Shown here: positions 1 through 13,526 of the stretch, piece by piece
Layout: every line of letters begins with the position of its first letter
How positions within the stretch are numbered: position 1 is the first letter of the stretch
Source: Paragonimus westermani
Lineage: Eukaryota; Platyhelminthes; Trematoda; Plagiorchiida; Troglotrematidae
Direction of reading: 5' to 3'
DNA length: 64,000 nucleotides
NCBI GenBank assembly: GCA_008508345.1
Contig: QNGE01000763.1
Coordinates: 94,250-158,249 of the forward strand
Made by a program: the position numbers and the translations under genes
The notes under the pieces: generated by a model
The model's input: only the letters and a program-made list of their open reading frames with translations
Told to the model about the DNA's origin: nothing
Databases searched by the model: none

Positions 1-3000
1 TGATTGGAGCAACCTGAGTGTTCAATCGCAAAACAACGAACAACGTCATAAATTATGTAGCGTTTGTCACGAGGTGGATGAATTCGTTACTGTAGTCCTT
101 ATGAGCAATCGATGCTTCCTCATTGCAGCACTTTTCGGACGACAACTACCAACAATTCACGTTTAAACGAACTGTCGTTTAACCATTCCGGTATACGATC
201 GAATGGACTTTCCTTCCCCCTCTAGCGCTTTTGAGATTTGTCATCTGGATATCCCCCATCTTCAGCCTCGCGAGATGTTAAAAACGCGTCAGTTTCGCCT
301 ATGGTCAGTTTGCAGGAACTGAGCACTCGTCACAGAGTTTCCTCTCACTTCGACCAAGTGAACGGTGTAGGATGTGTTAACCATTAGTGTTTCTGCGTTT
401 AAAAAATGCCAGGAATGTGACTCATGCACCCGGGTAGCACTGCAGTCCCCATGGTAGCAAGGTCACAAGTTAAATGTTTTGTTCTAGTGGTCATAGCGCG
501 ATTACAGGTAATTCACTAGATTTCTGGAATTCGTCAATATCTCTGTATATGGGAGCGATTCTGTGGGTATAACGCAGTTAAAGGTACAAGCACATAGGAT
601 CGACCAAATCCACCACGCAGATATCCATGCATATTTCACATTTTTGCTCACTGAATCATGTACTAAAAATCAGTAGTTCTCAATGGACGGTGAGTAGTAA
701 TTCGAGCACAATATCTAGATGAAAGGAAGTAACTGCAGATTGCAATGTAAATTACAGGCGTGACTAACCAGATGGATGCTCAGTACGATCGACAAAGACA
801 ATATCGAAAATCCGTAGCACGTGTTCTTGAAACACACTTGCCTAAGAACTGTTGAGGTTGACTTTTGGATGCATATGCTTTCAGGCGAAGCGCCTATTTT
901 CTTATGGTCAGATTAAGAACGTCGTCTTTGCGAGTGAGCAGGTAAACCATACAGAGCAAAACTTTGACAGCGGTCCCTGCATATCACGAACGACACCTTA
1001 CTCATACATGTCGTCCTGACTCCGATCACGCTATAAGTTGAACAGTATTGACATGTCTCCTCATAGATTGGTATGTCGCATATGTCAGACCGGGTGGGCT
1101 GCAACTTGGCACATGTTAAATGTCGGCGAACCATTTTCAACTTCACATTTCCCTCGTCTTGCCCGTCCAGGCGTGTCTACATACTTTACCACGGCGTGCA
1201 TGTGACAAGTCGACCTTGATACATAGAGGGCATCTTGATTGCAGTCTGTAACACACGTGTGAAGTGGACGTTCAGTAACCAAGTTAAATATTTATCGGCA
1301 GATGTGGGAGAGCGAATGTAATTGTTTTGCCGCTACACAAAGTTCATAGTGGAACCGGCAACTGCGTGTAGCAGGTTGCTTGGTGCACTGGGAATCGAGT
1401 GTGATTTTCAACGTTCCGTTTTCACCTTCAATCGACCAACGTGTTCGGAAGGAAGTCTGGGTTGGTCAATTTCAGTGCACTTGAATGTTGTTAGCTACGC
1501 AATCACCTAAAGTCCACGTATTTTCGGTTTCATATGATGAAATTTGGACACATTTGGATTTTGTGTCCGTTTATGCCATGTCACTGACCCTTAGGGAATG
1601 CAGAATATTCTTGCGAGAGCAGCCAGCAGCTAGGAAAGGGACTGGTCAATTATGTTACAATTGACGTGGTCAAGACGATGTTGAGGCTACCAAGGAAACC
1701 GATCATGTTGTTGACCGTATCGTGTGTTTATATGCGAGCTGGATTCGAGGAGATAAACCAGGGTGAGGATGTTCAGTGTGAATTGCGTGAGTGCCCCATC
1801 CAACAACGAGGTCAGTAGCGGTAGATCCGCCAGCTGGCTGGAAACCTGTAGTTTTGATTTGGGATTTATAGCCTCCTGACTCCTGCGATCACTGAGCACA
1901 TACACATAAAAGGCCAATATGAATGCGTCATATTGGTATCGCGTTCACAACGGACGAGATCGCACTGAGCACACAGACTTATTCGGTCTGGACATTATCA
2001 TTCTTTCACTATTCATCAGTCTGATCCGTCGCCACACCTGTGTTCGAAAAATGCCGCTCAATCGGCCCGCGATTTCCCAGCAAACATCCACGAGTCACTG
2101 GGCGCCATTCTGCTCTGGTCCTGAGTGGTAAAGAAAGTCAACTATCACCATTACTACAATTCAGATGATTGAAAATAGAACGAGAATCATTCATGTAAAC
2201 TACTTAACAACAGAACAGTCAAGCAATACATCCCACCGAACGATGTAATTAGTCATTTCGACTGGTCCACGACTGAACTGTGAGTGGCTCATGTGCCTCA
2301 TAATATAGATGAACAACTCTCAGTCTCCGGTGTGTCCAAGCAAGATACATCATCTGCCATGCCAGGTTACGGGCTTGAGTCGGGTGAACAAGCACTGTGT
2401 GCACAGTCGGCCGTTGGCAAATAAATAGTTCGATGACTAACGGTAAATTAGCGTTGAAAACTGGCATGTGTCGTTGAGTTCAGTCAGACAAACAAGAGGA
2501 GCGAGACAGTTTCCTGATGAAGTGTTTCGGTACCATCAGTCTGTACCAATCGATGGATAACAAAAGCTGCATTCATTGTTAGGCTGATTTACAAATTGCG
2601 GGCAGGTTGATTGCGTTATGCATTCTGCCATGTTAGTTATTGAGCCACGCCATGCGGCCTGCTCCGTTGTGAAATGCGATGTGCTTTGGTTTTTATGTTC
2701 AATCTCCGGGACTTACTAAAATCTGTCACATTTCTATTAGATGAATTCCACTGTATATTTTGCATTATTTTTTCAGACTTTTTCCATCAACATATCAAAT
2801 ATATTTGTCCGTTTCCCCCATGCAGTTCTCAAAATGCAGGGCATTTCAAGGATGGTCAATGTTGTACAATTATACTTCCGGCCATTTTGCCGATGAGCAT
2901 TGCATTATGATACATCCACTTTGGCCTGTTAACAAGTTGATTTTCAGTCATTTTAAATCGAATGAATGAACAGTCGGTACTTAATAGGTTAAAGGACAAT

Positions 3001-6000
3001 ATATCCTTTATCTTATAAGCCTCAAGCGGTACAGTATAGCCTGTGTCAGTTTTCGCCAACGTAATGCGATCAGTGTTTTGTCCCTAAGTAAAACAGTTAG
3101 CCCAAGCCACGTAATATGGGAATATGTAGACGGAGGCGGTGAATAGGCTGCACGAACCTATAGAGACAGGTCGGGCCGACACTAATTGGGGTGCGGTTCT
3201 AAGTGTAGAAGGAAATGATTAGATAATGGTTTCAGGATGTTTTAAATTAAATAACATGAAATTCGCTAAAATCATTCTGCTGGTTTTTGAGGGATAAGGT
3301 GTCTTTGGCTGAATCTGGAGTTATAAGGACAGAGTTGCACTTAATTCACTCTAAATAATTTTGGGAAGTGCGAGTGTTAACTTTGTTCTATAGACCTCAT
3401 ATGGCGGACTAGACTACGTATTCGTTTGTAAATATAGCCGTATAACATTCTATGATTACAGAGCACTTGTGGATTTCGTTAATGACGGGAGTGCTGTCCA
3501 TTTTTGGTAAAATTACAAGAAAGCCTCTTCAAGAAAGAGTTTAATCACCATCCATTGCTCATAACACTGTAATTAACCGGAATTTTTGCCACTATAACTT
3601 CGCTGTACTGAACGGTTTCAGTGAGAATTAGGGGTTCCTAAATGTTTATCTAATCGAATCTGGAGGAGGCTTGGACCTCAAGCTAGATATCCTCGGGTGC
3701 ACAGTGATCCTAAATTAACAGCTGCCGTACATGGGTACTACTTCTTTCTGTATATGTGATATTGAAATTGACTAGTTAGCCTAACCGGTCAATTTAATGT
3801 CAACGTACGTCCATAAACGAGACCAAACATGGGTGCCCTTCTGGCAATCACTAATCAAGCTAATCGGTCCACACTCTCCATTTAATCCCTCATGCGGAAC
3901 TGTATGACACAGTCAGACAAAATCTCTTATTTTGGAACCTAAAAGTACAGTTCACAGGATGCTGCCTTGTTCAATACCCAAATCATATTACTTTACCCCA
4001 ACAAGAAACACCTTTCGGACAGCACAACAGATGTTGCATTAGCGTAATTGCTTTACCTTGCGGGGAAATGTTCTCATGGAATGATATCTGTGCGAGTAAA
4101 ACGTAGTAAGTATGACGTAGTTTACTCCGTACGTACTGTAAAAATGAACAACTCGTTGAAAAGCTGCCAGTTGTTTCGAACGTTGCCAGTGTCTGATGTA
4201 GTCGAAGTGTAACAAACAGTTACTGAACTGAAATATTCACAAAAACCAGTGCATACAAATCCGATATTGGTGAAAATCTGCACTAATTTCGTTCACTCAC
4301 AGTTGCGGAACCCATTAGGTTGGTAGCTGCCGCCGTGGCAAGCTGTTGGGCTTGGTAATGTAGTCGGGATAATTTGCACGGATATTTTCTGTCCAAACTA
4401 GTTGGAGTTATTCAGTCAGGACACAAGGGTCACAGCATTGCCCAAGGTTTGCCGTTGAAAGAGTTTCGGTGGAATGGATAAAGAACACTGAAAGAGTATT
4501 CTACAGGGCGTGCTAGTTTGGCATCTACGGGCGATGGAACACGAATCTGTCTGCTCGGATTGATTGATCCAAGTGTGAATTTTGCTGCGATCAAATTTAT
4601 CAAAAAAATGGTGAGGTAAAATTTGGGCCCAACGTTTGGAACAGTCATCGGTTGGCCAGGTTACTAGAACTAGCTAGGGTTGATCCAAATGGACGCTTAA
4701 CAGTAGCAAACAGACTAATTCCTCTCCAAGGCTTACCGGATGCGATGGTGCGACTGCTTACCAACATACACGCTGTCAGTTCATAACTAAAACCTTGGAT
4801 CTCATGTGTGGCGCACCACGTGGTGACCGTTGTCGTCCAGATAACCATCGGCCGCGCTGCTGACTGGTTCTCCACCGATTATCCGATCCACAATGGACAA
4901 TGAGTTTTGATGTGTTTAGAAAAATTTCTCTTGACAAAATTTCCACATTTTCGTGGAAAACGGGAAAAGTGTTGATAAAACGATGCAGTTTAATCATGAA
5001 TCTGATGTTCCGTTATTTAGATCTAGAGCAACCAACGTATAACCATAGAATGTACGTTCTCTCAAAGGGACAACCACTGCAAACAGATCACAGCCAGTGA
5101 TTAACGTTTGCATGCTTCAGTCTCGAAGTTTTAACACAGAACGTTGCCTCAGCCCCGGAAGTCACATGATCATCCGTTAATGGCGAAATTTGTATGATCA
5201 TGTTTGATAAAAATTTCACTTACGATCGTTTTCCGGTGTTGGTACATTTCTTTGAACGACTGAGCTAAACGAATGACATTTATTTAACCATCGTTGCTCT
5301 AGACGAATACTACTAACGTATATCCTAAAACATGTGCCTCACACAATTATCACATTGGATGAGTTTCAGATTTTCGAACACCGGAGATGCTTCAAGTTTG
5401 CACACGAGCAGCCCTAGGCTTTTGGGCAATATTTTGATGAGTATCTTGCGTCTGTCAGCTGTATCAGACAACAGAAGCTTATAGCTCAATCCACAAATGT
5501 CCGCATATGTGAGTCCGCGCACTGGCTGACTATCGGCTCGTCCATAGTGAATTTTAAAAGCTGACGTTGTTTTTATTGCTTATTAATTGGAAACCATTAT
5601 TTACGTTCACTTTGCGCAATACATCTTATAATTTCAAACAGTATTCCAATAACTTCAACGAAATTCCATCGCGCTCAGCATGCTAACCGTCACATCCTCA
5701 GGTGTCAGAAAATATTCAACAACTAAACTGGTGCAACAGATATGATATGTTGACGATCGAGCGCCAACTTTGCCATATTAAAACCGGTAAAACATCTAGT
5801 ACCGTAAACTGGCTTAAACCACACGCAGTCACATCCCGTGATAGGTATGCAATTCACGTTTAGCAAGATCGAAGTAGCCTGCGTTTCGGTGCACTTTTAA
5901 ACATGGTCAGCGGCACGGGCGACTGAGTGCAATTAATTTAGGAAATCACGTTGGCGAGAATGAAAGAATGTGAACAAGAAAGATGTGGTCTGTGAATCTT

Positions 6001-6452
6001 GCACAATGCCATACTTGATCTGAGTCCCTTGTTAATAGGAAGTCATCACGAAGTCCATAAAGTTAACTACACTTTCTAATTCCGCCCGAACATGAGCGTA
6101 AGCAATACTATTCAGCTCCATAGCTGGCAGAATACATCTATCTTTTACGCTATCAGTCATTTAGAATTACTTATTTCCAAAATTGTGTTTGAAATCGTTA
6201 CGCTTTTGGAAAATGTTCACCCACAAATGCGCTGTTCCCTTTACTGCATGACATAAGTCACTAGTTTAACAAAAGTGATTACGTTTGAACATCAGCTCTA
6301 CAGGATATGGTCAAAAAGTGTAACGGAAAACAGAAGTGCACTGATCTTACTTGGTCTGGGCTATCTAAGCTACACAAATTGTGACCAAAGTTGAAACAAA
6401 TTACCTTATGCACAGGTTACAGACTGACCGTATCAATCTTTGTCGACGCTAA
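1..6452. other. Unassigned intergenic DNA
   Basis: I see no gene, RNA gene or recognised repeat in this stretch. Open frames are all under 80 codons and overlap each other on both strands, as expected by chance in AT-rich DNA. One plus-strand frame at 4570-4785 has a more protein-like composition and is listed separately. Exons of an unrecognised gene cannot be excluded, because single short exons are not visible without transcript data. Confidence 0.5.
4570..4785 (+). other. Open stop-to-stop frame, 72 codons, unknown
   Basis: This plus-strand frame has no initiating Met near its start, so it would have to be an exon or a remnant rather than a complete gene. It begins with a Cys-rich stretch (C-E-F-C-C) and continues into a Leu/Arg-rich, helix-like region containing ARVDPNGRLTVANRLIPLQG. 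It ends at a TAA. I do not recognise a family. Frames of this length arise by chance in this base composition, so this is only a weak candidate for an exon or an old transposon fragment. Confidence 0.15.
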
Positions 6453-6499
6453 GCTCAGAGTAAGCAATCGGTTTTACAAGCTTTGCTTGTACTCTGAGC
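6453..6499. repeat. Inverted repeat (hairpin), 14/16-base arms
   Basis: The left arm GCTCAGAGTAAGCA at 6453-6466 is the reverse complement of TGCTTGTACTCTGAGC at 6484-6499, apart from a two-base bulge. The loop is 17 bases. It could be an RNA hairpin or the trace of a small transposon end; nothing nearby decides between these. Confidence 0.6.
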
Positions 6500-9400
6500 C
6501 TTGTATTTAAACAGACCAATTGCAAGAAAATTTACTGCCGATAGTTTCCTTCTGGAACATAGATATTTTGAGAGGAAAACGTGAACGAATTGTAGAACCC
6601 TTCACAGTCTTCTTGTGATAAAATCTGTCCTTGTCCGGTAAAATTCACTCCGATTACACGGATAACCTTGTTTATTCGTGCTCAAACTTCAAGATACCCT
6701 GTTCAGTAAAAAGATGAGCGGTAGGAACGGTTTATGTGAAGATTAACTAAGCGAATAAAAATGGGAAGCGAGAGCGGCTACTAAAACCTGTAGTGGATCG
6801 AGGGCTAGATCTTTGTCAATCCTCAGACCATGTTCGCGCCCGATATCAGACACTAACCGAATCTGATCACGCAATGTGTCCATATCATCCGTGTAGACCG
6901 GACGTCGGAGTCCGCCATCTCAAGCTACCATTCAACAGTGTTAAGCAATGCTTTAGTGTTCAATTCTTCGTTAAGTTGTTAAATTGCTGGGTATGTCCGA
7001 ATGCAACTGCCTTACTGTTCCTCCTAGCGGGGGGCGTTTGAATCCATTTTACTAACTCAGATTTGCTTGAAACAAGGATCTGCAGGTGATTCGTTAAATT
7101 AAGCATCCAATTAATACAAATCACACATCATGAAAGTGGTTTCGTTCAAGAATTTCTACCTGAGAGGAAGCACAACATAAAAATGACTCGAATATATATT
7201 AGATGTATCCATTTTCTTCCAGCCGTCAACTTATGTCGCCTTGTAACGACAGCTGAGCTGAGTTCTGAAGAGGAAATAGGGGTTAGATTATTAGAGGTCT
7301 CCTCGACATACGTCGGGAAGATGAAGACGGATCAACTTCAAACGCACTAATACATTATCAGACAACATCTGATCTCACTAAATAGAATCAACCTTTGGTT
7401 TATAGATCCTTACGATCTGTAATCACAGTGGGTCAATTACAGGATAATACCACCGGACCGACTTTCGCTATAATTTGGACTCTTCAAGAAGAGATAGTCC
7501 GAAAGGTATTTGATGGGATAAATTTTGTCAGACGAAATCCTGAATCAATTTACCTTGTGTCTTTGGAGTTCCACATCAAGAGGCAAGAGGAATCTGAGTA
7601 GGAGGAAATTTTTTTAACCTAACTGATTTGGGTTGACACAATTCACCGGATCATTCCAGACACAACAAAATATCGGCCCAATAGTGAATACTGAAAAAAT
7701 AAGTACATTATTTTCTATTTTCCCCATCAAAATAAACCTCGACAAACTCTAAGTGATAAACGTGAAATTCAGTGCGCAACTTCAAAATAAAGTGAAGTGG
7801 GAAAATTCGTCACGTTTGCAACCTTTTATAAGTTATCTACCCGAAACGAATATCACGCAATTGACATCAGCTTTGTGTGAATTCATGAGGCAGAGATGGC
7901 CAAAACAAGATCAGAACAACTAAAATGGATGGAATACACCATGTCGTCATTCACTAGACTACCGTACCATGAAAGTTCTTAACCGTACTGTCCAGTTAGT
8001 AGCATTTGCTTGTAATTTTCCATTGACAAAAAACGACATAAACGGGATCAAGTTACTAGATTAAACCGCCGGTAAAGTGAGAATCAAAATCACATGCAAC
8101 TTGGTCCCCTTGGGGACTTGTGAGCCGAACTAGTACTATATGAGAAGTACAAAATCGGAGTCAGCTAAACAGCATAAGTGGCACAATTGTTCACTTCCTG
8201 ACAGGTGTTACAGCCTATACTGATTAAATTTTTCAAATCTACGTCATTATGATCGCTGGAACTTACCAAAAAGAAGCCTGATAGATGACGTTACTGGTCT
8301 GAAACATCATACTTCCATTGGTTTCTGATTATAATAACAAATTTGACAAACAACAATATTTTTCTAGTTAGACCGCACCGATTTTCTACAAGTCGCTTTT
8401 ATGCATGATATTCCTTTAGGACACTGAGAAATTTGCGTCTGTCTTGAAGACATTAGCAACCCTGCTGAAAATTGTGTACACAGAAAATCACTTGCTTTGA
8501 CGCGGTTGAAAATTATGTGAGGGCGATTCCATAATTATTGGTGTATCAGTTATATTTGGAGAAAATCTTCTGTTGAGTAAAACGTTGCATGACTGTGGAC
8601 GTATATGCAAACAGCAGTGCGTTAACCAGGGGAAATCACAATTTTACTGTGGTAAGGTACAATTATTAGTACTACAGATATTTTGTATGCCGAATGTCAG
8701 ACTGTAGAAAGCACATTTCGAAGTGGTTCAGACAAGTCGACATACAATATTCATATGTTTCGGGTACAATTGAATAGCCCACGGTGAGAAATGAATTGCA
8801 CTTTATACTCTGTTGAAATAATGCGTTTATTTTCTGTTCACAACACTTGAGGTGATACACTCGCAAACCAGCCGAAGGGGTAACTGACAGTTTGGTCACA
8901 TTTTGTTACTTTCGTTTAGTTGCGCCTAAGTAAAACAGACCATTCGCCTCATATCGTTTAACTTAAGTTGCGTGCTCCTGAACTATCGGCTCCGCAGCAG
9001 CTTGTCACTGGAGTTGTCTGCTCTCGACTGTACAACAACTTTCAACAATAATTAGTAGAACACTGATTGATCTGCTCTCTATCTGATGTAGAATGTGCAG
9101 ATTTTCTGTCTTACTGGAAACATTTGATCATTGTTTTTCCGTCCGGCATTGGCTGCGAACATTTCGTGTGGCTGTTTTACAATTTGCCAAATCTCGGACA
9201 GGCTTTATTTCGATATCCGAAGGGTCGCTAGTTTGGAATTTGATAGATCAATCAACAGAAAGACCTCGTCAAAGTTGACGAATGTGGTGTTCAAAGTGAT
9301 TAGGATCTCCGTGACTGATCCAGCAGAATAAAACAGACAGTAATTTAAAAGTTTACGAAAAAACGTTTATTTGGGTGTAAGAAAAAGGACGAAAAGGTCA

Positions 9401-10327
9401 GTAAAATCCCAATCTCCATCCAAGCTGCAGTTTCGTATTGAGTGATGGGGCCATGTAAACTGAATGGTCTGCTGTTATTTGTGTTATTTCTGTAACGGAC
9501 ATTACGATTGGCGTTTGGAATACAATCAAAGCCACCGGACTCTCAAAAATCACAAAATCGCAGTGTTTTCTGAGAACTACTTGGGTTTGAAAATTGTTTC
9601 CGAAATAAAGACAGCCTTTGTAACAGGTTACCAATGTATAAAAGAGGTTAAAACCACCCTTATCTTAAATTCGTGCTTGCAAGTCTACTAAAAGATTCAG
9701 TTAATTCAACTTCAACCCTCATGCTGTTTCTAATGACAAGGTTTTCAACATGCACAGTCACATCCTTTTCAAGGTATTTTTTGAAACTGATTTGTTAATG
9801 CTTAAATATGCATAATGTACGCCTGAAGTGGCCACATTTTAGGGACATTCTGCGTGTTTCCAGCTTTTATCACACACAGTAAACTACGCAAGGCCATTTT
9901 CATTAGCAAAATAATATAGTATATTTTTTCGACCGATGTGTCGCGGATTTGGGGTAACACCTACTGTAGCCGTATCCTGCAACAATCCAGGGTGCCTAAC
10001 ATCTTTTTGTATAATATGTTCTACATCACACTCACCTAGAAAGAGCTGGGAAACTTCCATAGCTCGCAGTTCCAAGGATTACAAGTGGCAACTCTTGCGC
10101 GAGACTATAATGCAGAGGTTATTAAAAGTCGATTTACAGATAGGCAGACGAGGTTCCATGTGCGTTGTTTATGGAAAAACGGAGACTTTCACGGCAAAGA
10201 ACAACACGTTACAATCTACCAAATCTCTGTTGTGTGTAATGATTACTTCATTCACATTTAAGCAAGTGTTAACAGTAGGTTCTAAAATGCGCTCATATTT
10301 CCACTAAACAATGTAGGTAATGACTCA
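6500..10327. other. Unassigned intergenic DNA
   Basis: I see no recognisable gene or element. The longest frame is 123 codons at 9936-10307 on the + strand. It has a short Cys-containing N-terminal section but no motif I can name, and its reverse strand is also open at 9884-10075. Nothing here supports a call beyond intergenic DNA. Confidence 0.5.
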
Positions 10328-10359
10328 CTTAGGATCAAATTAGTAAAATTGATCCTAAG
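10328..10359. repeat. Perfect 11-base inverted repeat
   Basis: CTTAGGATCAA at 10328-10338 and TTGATCCTAAG at 10349-10359 are exact reverse complements around a 10-base AT-rich loop. There is no T-run after it, so nothing suggests a pol III terminator. It may simply be a small cruciform-forming repeat. Confidence 0.75.
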
Positions 10360-13050
10360 ACTCTTATAATAGGTCGTTAGTTATACATGCTTCAGATAAA
10401 TTTTAACTGGGATACAGTATGTTGAAAAGTAATGTGGTCAACAGTGTCCACTAAGCCACCTATCCGCATCATTCGGCCTAGTATGAAAGGAGAAGAGGCA
10501 TATAAGCTGATGAAGTGGTAGCATGATGGTGATATTTCATTCCCCGTTTGGTCTGCATAACAGGGACAGTGTGAAGTTCAATCATCGAGATTCAAAAGCG
10601 CAAGTTATAGTTTCCGTCTTTGTACCTAATTGTATACTTCATTTTATTTCAACAAGGTAAATAGCGTGAAGCATACGTGCTAGAATACCCATGTAAAGAC
10701 GAAGTTGAGCGCACGCATAGCGCTAAAACACCGCCAACGGCCAAGCGTCATGGACCATCTTGACATGAATTCAGTTCGAAGGCACCGTGGAAATCCACTT
10801 TTAATTTAGTTTCTGGGACTTAGAAGCTAGCAGATGAGAGTAAGAATTTGTGGCTAACTGTCATTCTCGCGGGTTACATTAAGGAAACCCCACGAATAAG
10901 TTGTCGTTAATCCCGTGACCTATTTCGTTTTTTAGATATCCTTCTGTTACATGACCCACAGGTAATTTCACTCAGGTTGTAACGATAGAATTCCGGTCTG
11001 TGATCGCCACCCTTATTCATTTTTCAAGCCGTTACCTGCGAAGTTTTATGCCAGGGTCTACTGCACAGAAAAATATTTGTTATTAGTTGTCTTTTCGTCC
11101 ACACCAGTGATCTACCAAACAATCGAAATATCGCAAATTCCAGCAGCTTCCAAAATGTAGTATTATTGTCCCTCCCATTTAACATGCACTAAGCAAGAGT
11201 TGAAGATGAAACTGTAGCAGCTAAATAGATTTTTTTTTAAACATATTCCAGCAAAACGTGTGTCAGAGTTGAGTAGGATAGCCACAAACATTGAAGCCAC
11301 ACCAACGCAGTTGCATCTGATTCAAAGTATGTCCGAAGAACGCTTAAGTTCAACTTAAGTTCATGTAATCCACGTGCACATCTGTGATCCTCTCATCCAC
11401 TTTTCCATTATCATTCCTTGTGTCCGCACATGGTTCCAGAGAAGGGTGACAACAATAACTCTAAGGAAAACTAGAGTGGCGGGTATGTAGCGAAACGAAA
11501 CCGTGAAAATATAACGACTACACTGAGAGTCACTGTTAGCATTTTCCCTGCTAGTTCTGATCATTGTGCTTGACATTATCAAACCCGTATCCGCCAGCAG
11601 CTACGAAACTGATCAGAACGGTTTAGGAAGACCATACGTGGGAAGTTAACAATGTTATGAAGTGTTTGTATGTTTGAGTATAACAAATCAATCTGAATAT
11701 GCTACAGCGAATTACTTGAAAACAGAGCTAACAGTGAGCCATCCGATTATTAATTTTGGGAATGGTACACTGCATTTGAGAAGACAGTGATAATCAAACA
11801 TCATGGCAATTAATCAGGTGGTACTTTGGCCTATTCTGAACATTTTAGCATGTAGCCACTGCTTTCAACGGTTTTGCAACATTTCTGAAGATCAGTAAGT
11901 ATTTAGCTGATTACTAAACAGATTCCTATAAGTACAAACTGCGCTTCGTATCACCGGCCGATTTCTCGAAATAGGTAGGCCACTCACAAAATTCCGTTGA
12001 GTTTGCGTAAAATTTGGAAGCAGTCTTGCTAGCGTGCTTTAGTTCTAAACAAGTATGTTTGGCCCCATAACAGTTGTCATAAAAAATGAACGAATACTAG
12101 AGTAAACAAGCTGGATGCGTTGGATGACTAAGTTTGCGTTTACTGGAAATCCAGGGAATCGGGTGCTGTTAAATCGTAACATGTCTACTACCGATGGGTG
12201 TTGACAAAAACACGATGATCACGCTACGGAAATTAATAACAGATTGAATGGCAACTAGACAGGACTAAAGCATATCAGGGGAAATTTAACTCAGATTCGT
12301 ACAAGGAAAGTTTACTGCTCGTAATCGTACGGCATTGGTTTCCCATCAAAATCAGCTTGAAGTAAAAAGAATGAAGATCAAAGTCGCATAGTTAACGCCT
12401 TAGTACACTGTACTGATACATATATGAACAAGAAATCCTCCCAACCGAGTGTAGTTCAATGAGAACGTCAGAAATTACGTTCGATTCAACCCTTGATATG
12501 TTAATATCAAAATTAAATTACTAGGTTTCCAAATATATTACGATATGTTTAGCATATGGATAGCGACAAAATGAGTTTCAAGCAATTTATATGTCGAGTA
12601 GAGCACAATAGGCCGAACAACCGTAAGAAGATAGATGTGCATCGCACAATTAGAACGTGGCACAAGTTAGAAACAGTTAAGCGTAAATATAGGGCCATGA
12701 ATCTGTGTGGTTTTCTTTTCACCGAACACACTGTTCCTCAGAGCTACTTAAAATGAACGCCGCACCCATAGCCGTACTCAGATATAACTCCAGATTTGGC
12801 TTTTCCGGGTGCCGGTTGCTTCAAGTAAAGCTGTAAAAGTCAGGACGTTGTGAACGAGCTGACTGCAAATATAGGTTTGTTTGTTCGGTAAACTACCTAC
12901 GATCAAGCTCAAATATCACGTGACTGCTTATGTTAATGGCTTACGGATGCTCATTTCCCTACAGCGCAGTGTCTGACAAAACTGACCATTTCCCACTGAA
13001 AACCAACATGCTAATTCACCTGGTCCGGTCACCTGACGTATTTATTGGAT
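10360..13050. other. Unassigned intergenic DNA
   Basis: I see no gene or named repeat. Open frames are below 75 codons. A T-rich run is present around 11230. No tRNA, rRNA or splice-linked coding pattern is visible. Confidence 0.5.
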
Positions 13051-13526
13051 TGTCCCCTTTGGTACGCGCTCAGTCGCTTGACCCCCAAAAACGAGAAATC
13101 AGAAGAGACGCGGCTGCACTGTTTATTGGACGAGCGAGACAAAACTTAGGCCACAGAAGCTCTAGATTTATAGGACAAACGATTATCATAGATGAGCGAT
13201 AGACACGAAGCGAATCAATTGAGAGAGTCATATATGGCAGCCAGGGTGTCAGAACAAATCAAGTTACAGGGGGTACCAGAAGGCAGCCGCGAGAAAATAC
13301 ACTGACCAGACAGTGCACAGGCGTTCGACCGCACACTTGCAATCTGATTGGCTGAGTGGGACCATACCACCACCCACGACCATAGCATCCGAGCTGGGCC
13401 GGTCGATCGATGTGGCGTGATGCGCCCTGGCTGTCTCGTTGGGAGGTGCGCCTCCGAACAGTGTTCGCCCAATTTTGTTGAATATTGGTACACACCAGTC
13501 CAAGAATCTTGCTATCAGCCTGTACA
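13051..13526 (-). mobile_element. Candidate solo LTR (LTR retrotransposon remnant)
   Basis: This block is clearly GC-richer than its surroundings. Read on the minus strand it has the parts of an LTR in the right order. It starts TGTACAGG at 13526, has a TATA-like box (TATAAAT near 13173-13167), an AATAAA signal at 13127-13122 about 45 bases later, and ends ...GGGGACA at 13051. The short TATA-to-polyA spacing fits the compact R region of metazoan gypsy-type LTRs. I found no second copy, no primer-binding site after the 3' end, no gag/pol coding next to it and no matching target-site duplication. It is therefore at best a solo LTR, and the ends are guesses. A promoter/CpG-island origin is the main alternative. 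Short open frames here on both strands are by-products of the GC content. Confidence 0.35.
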
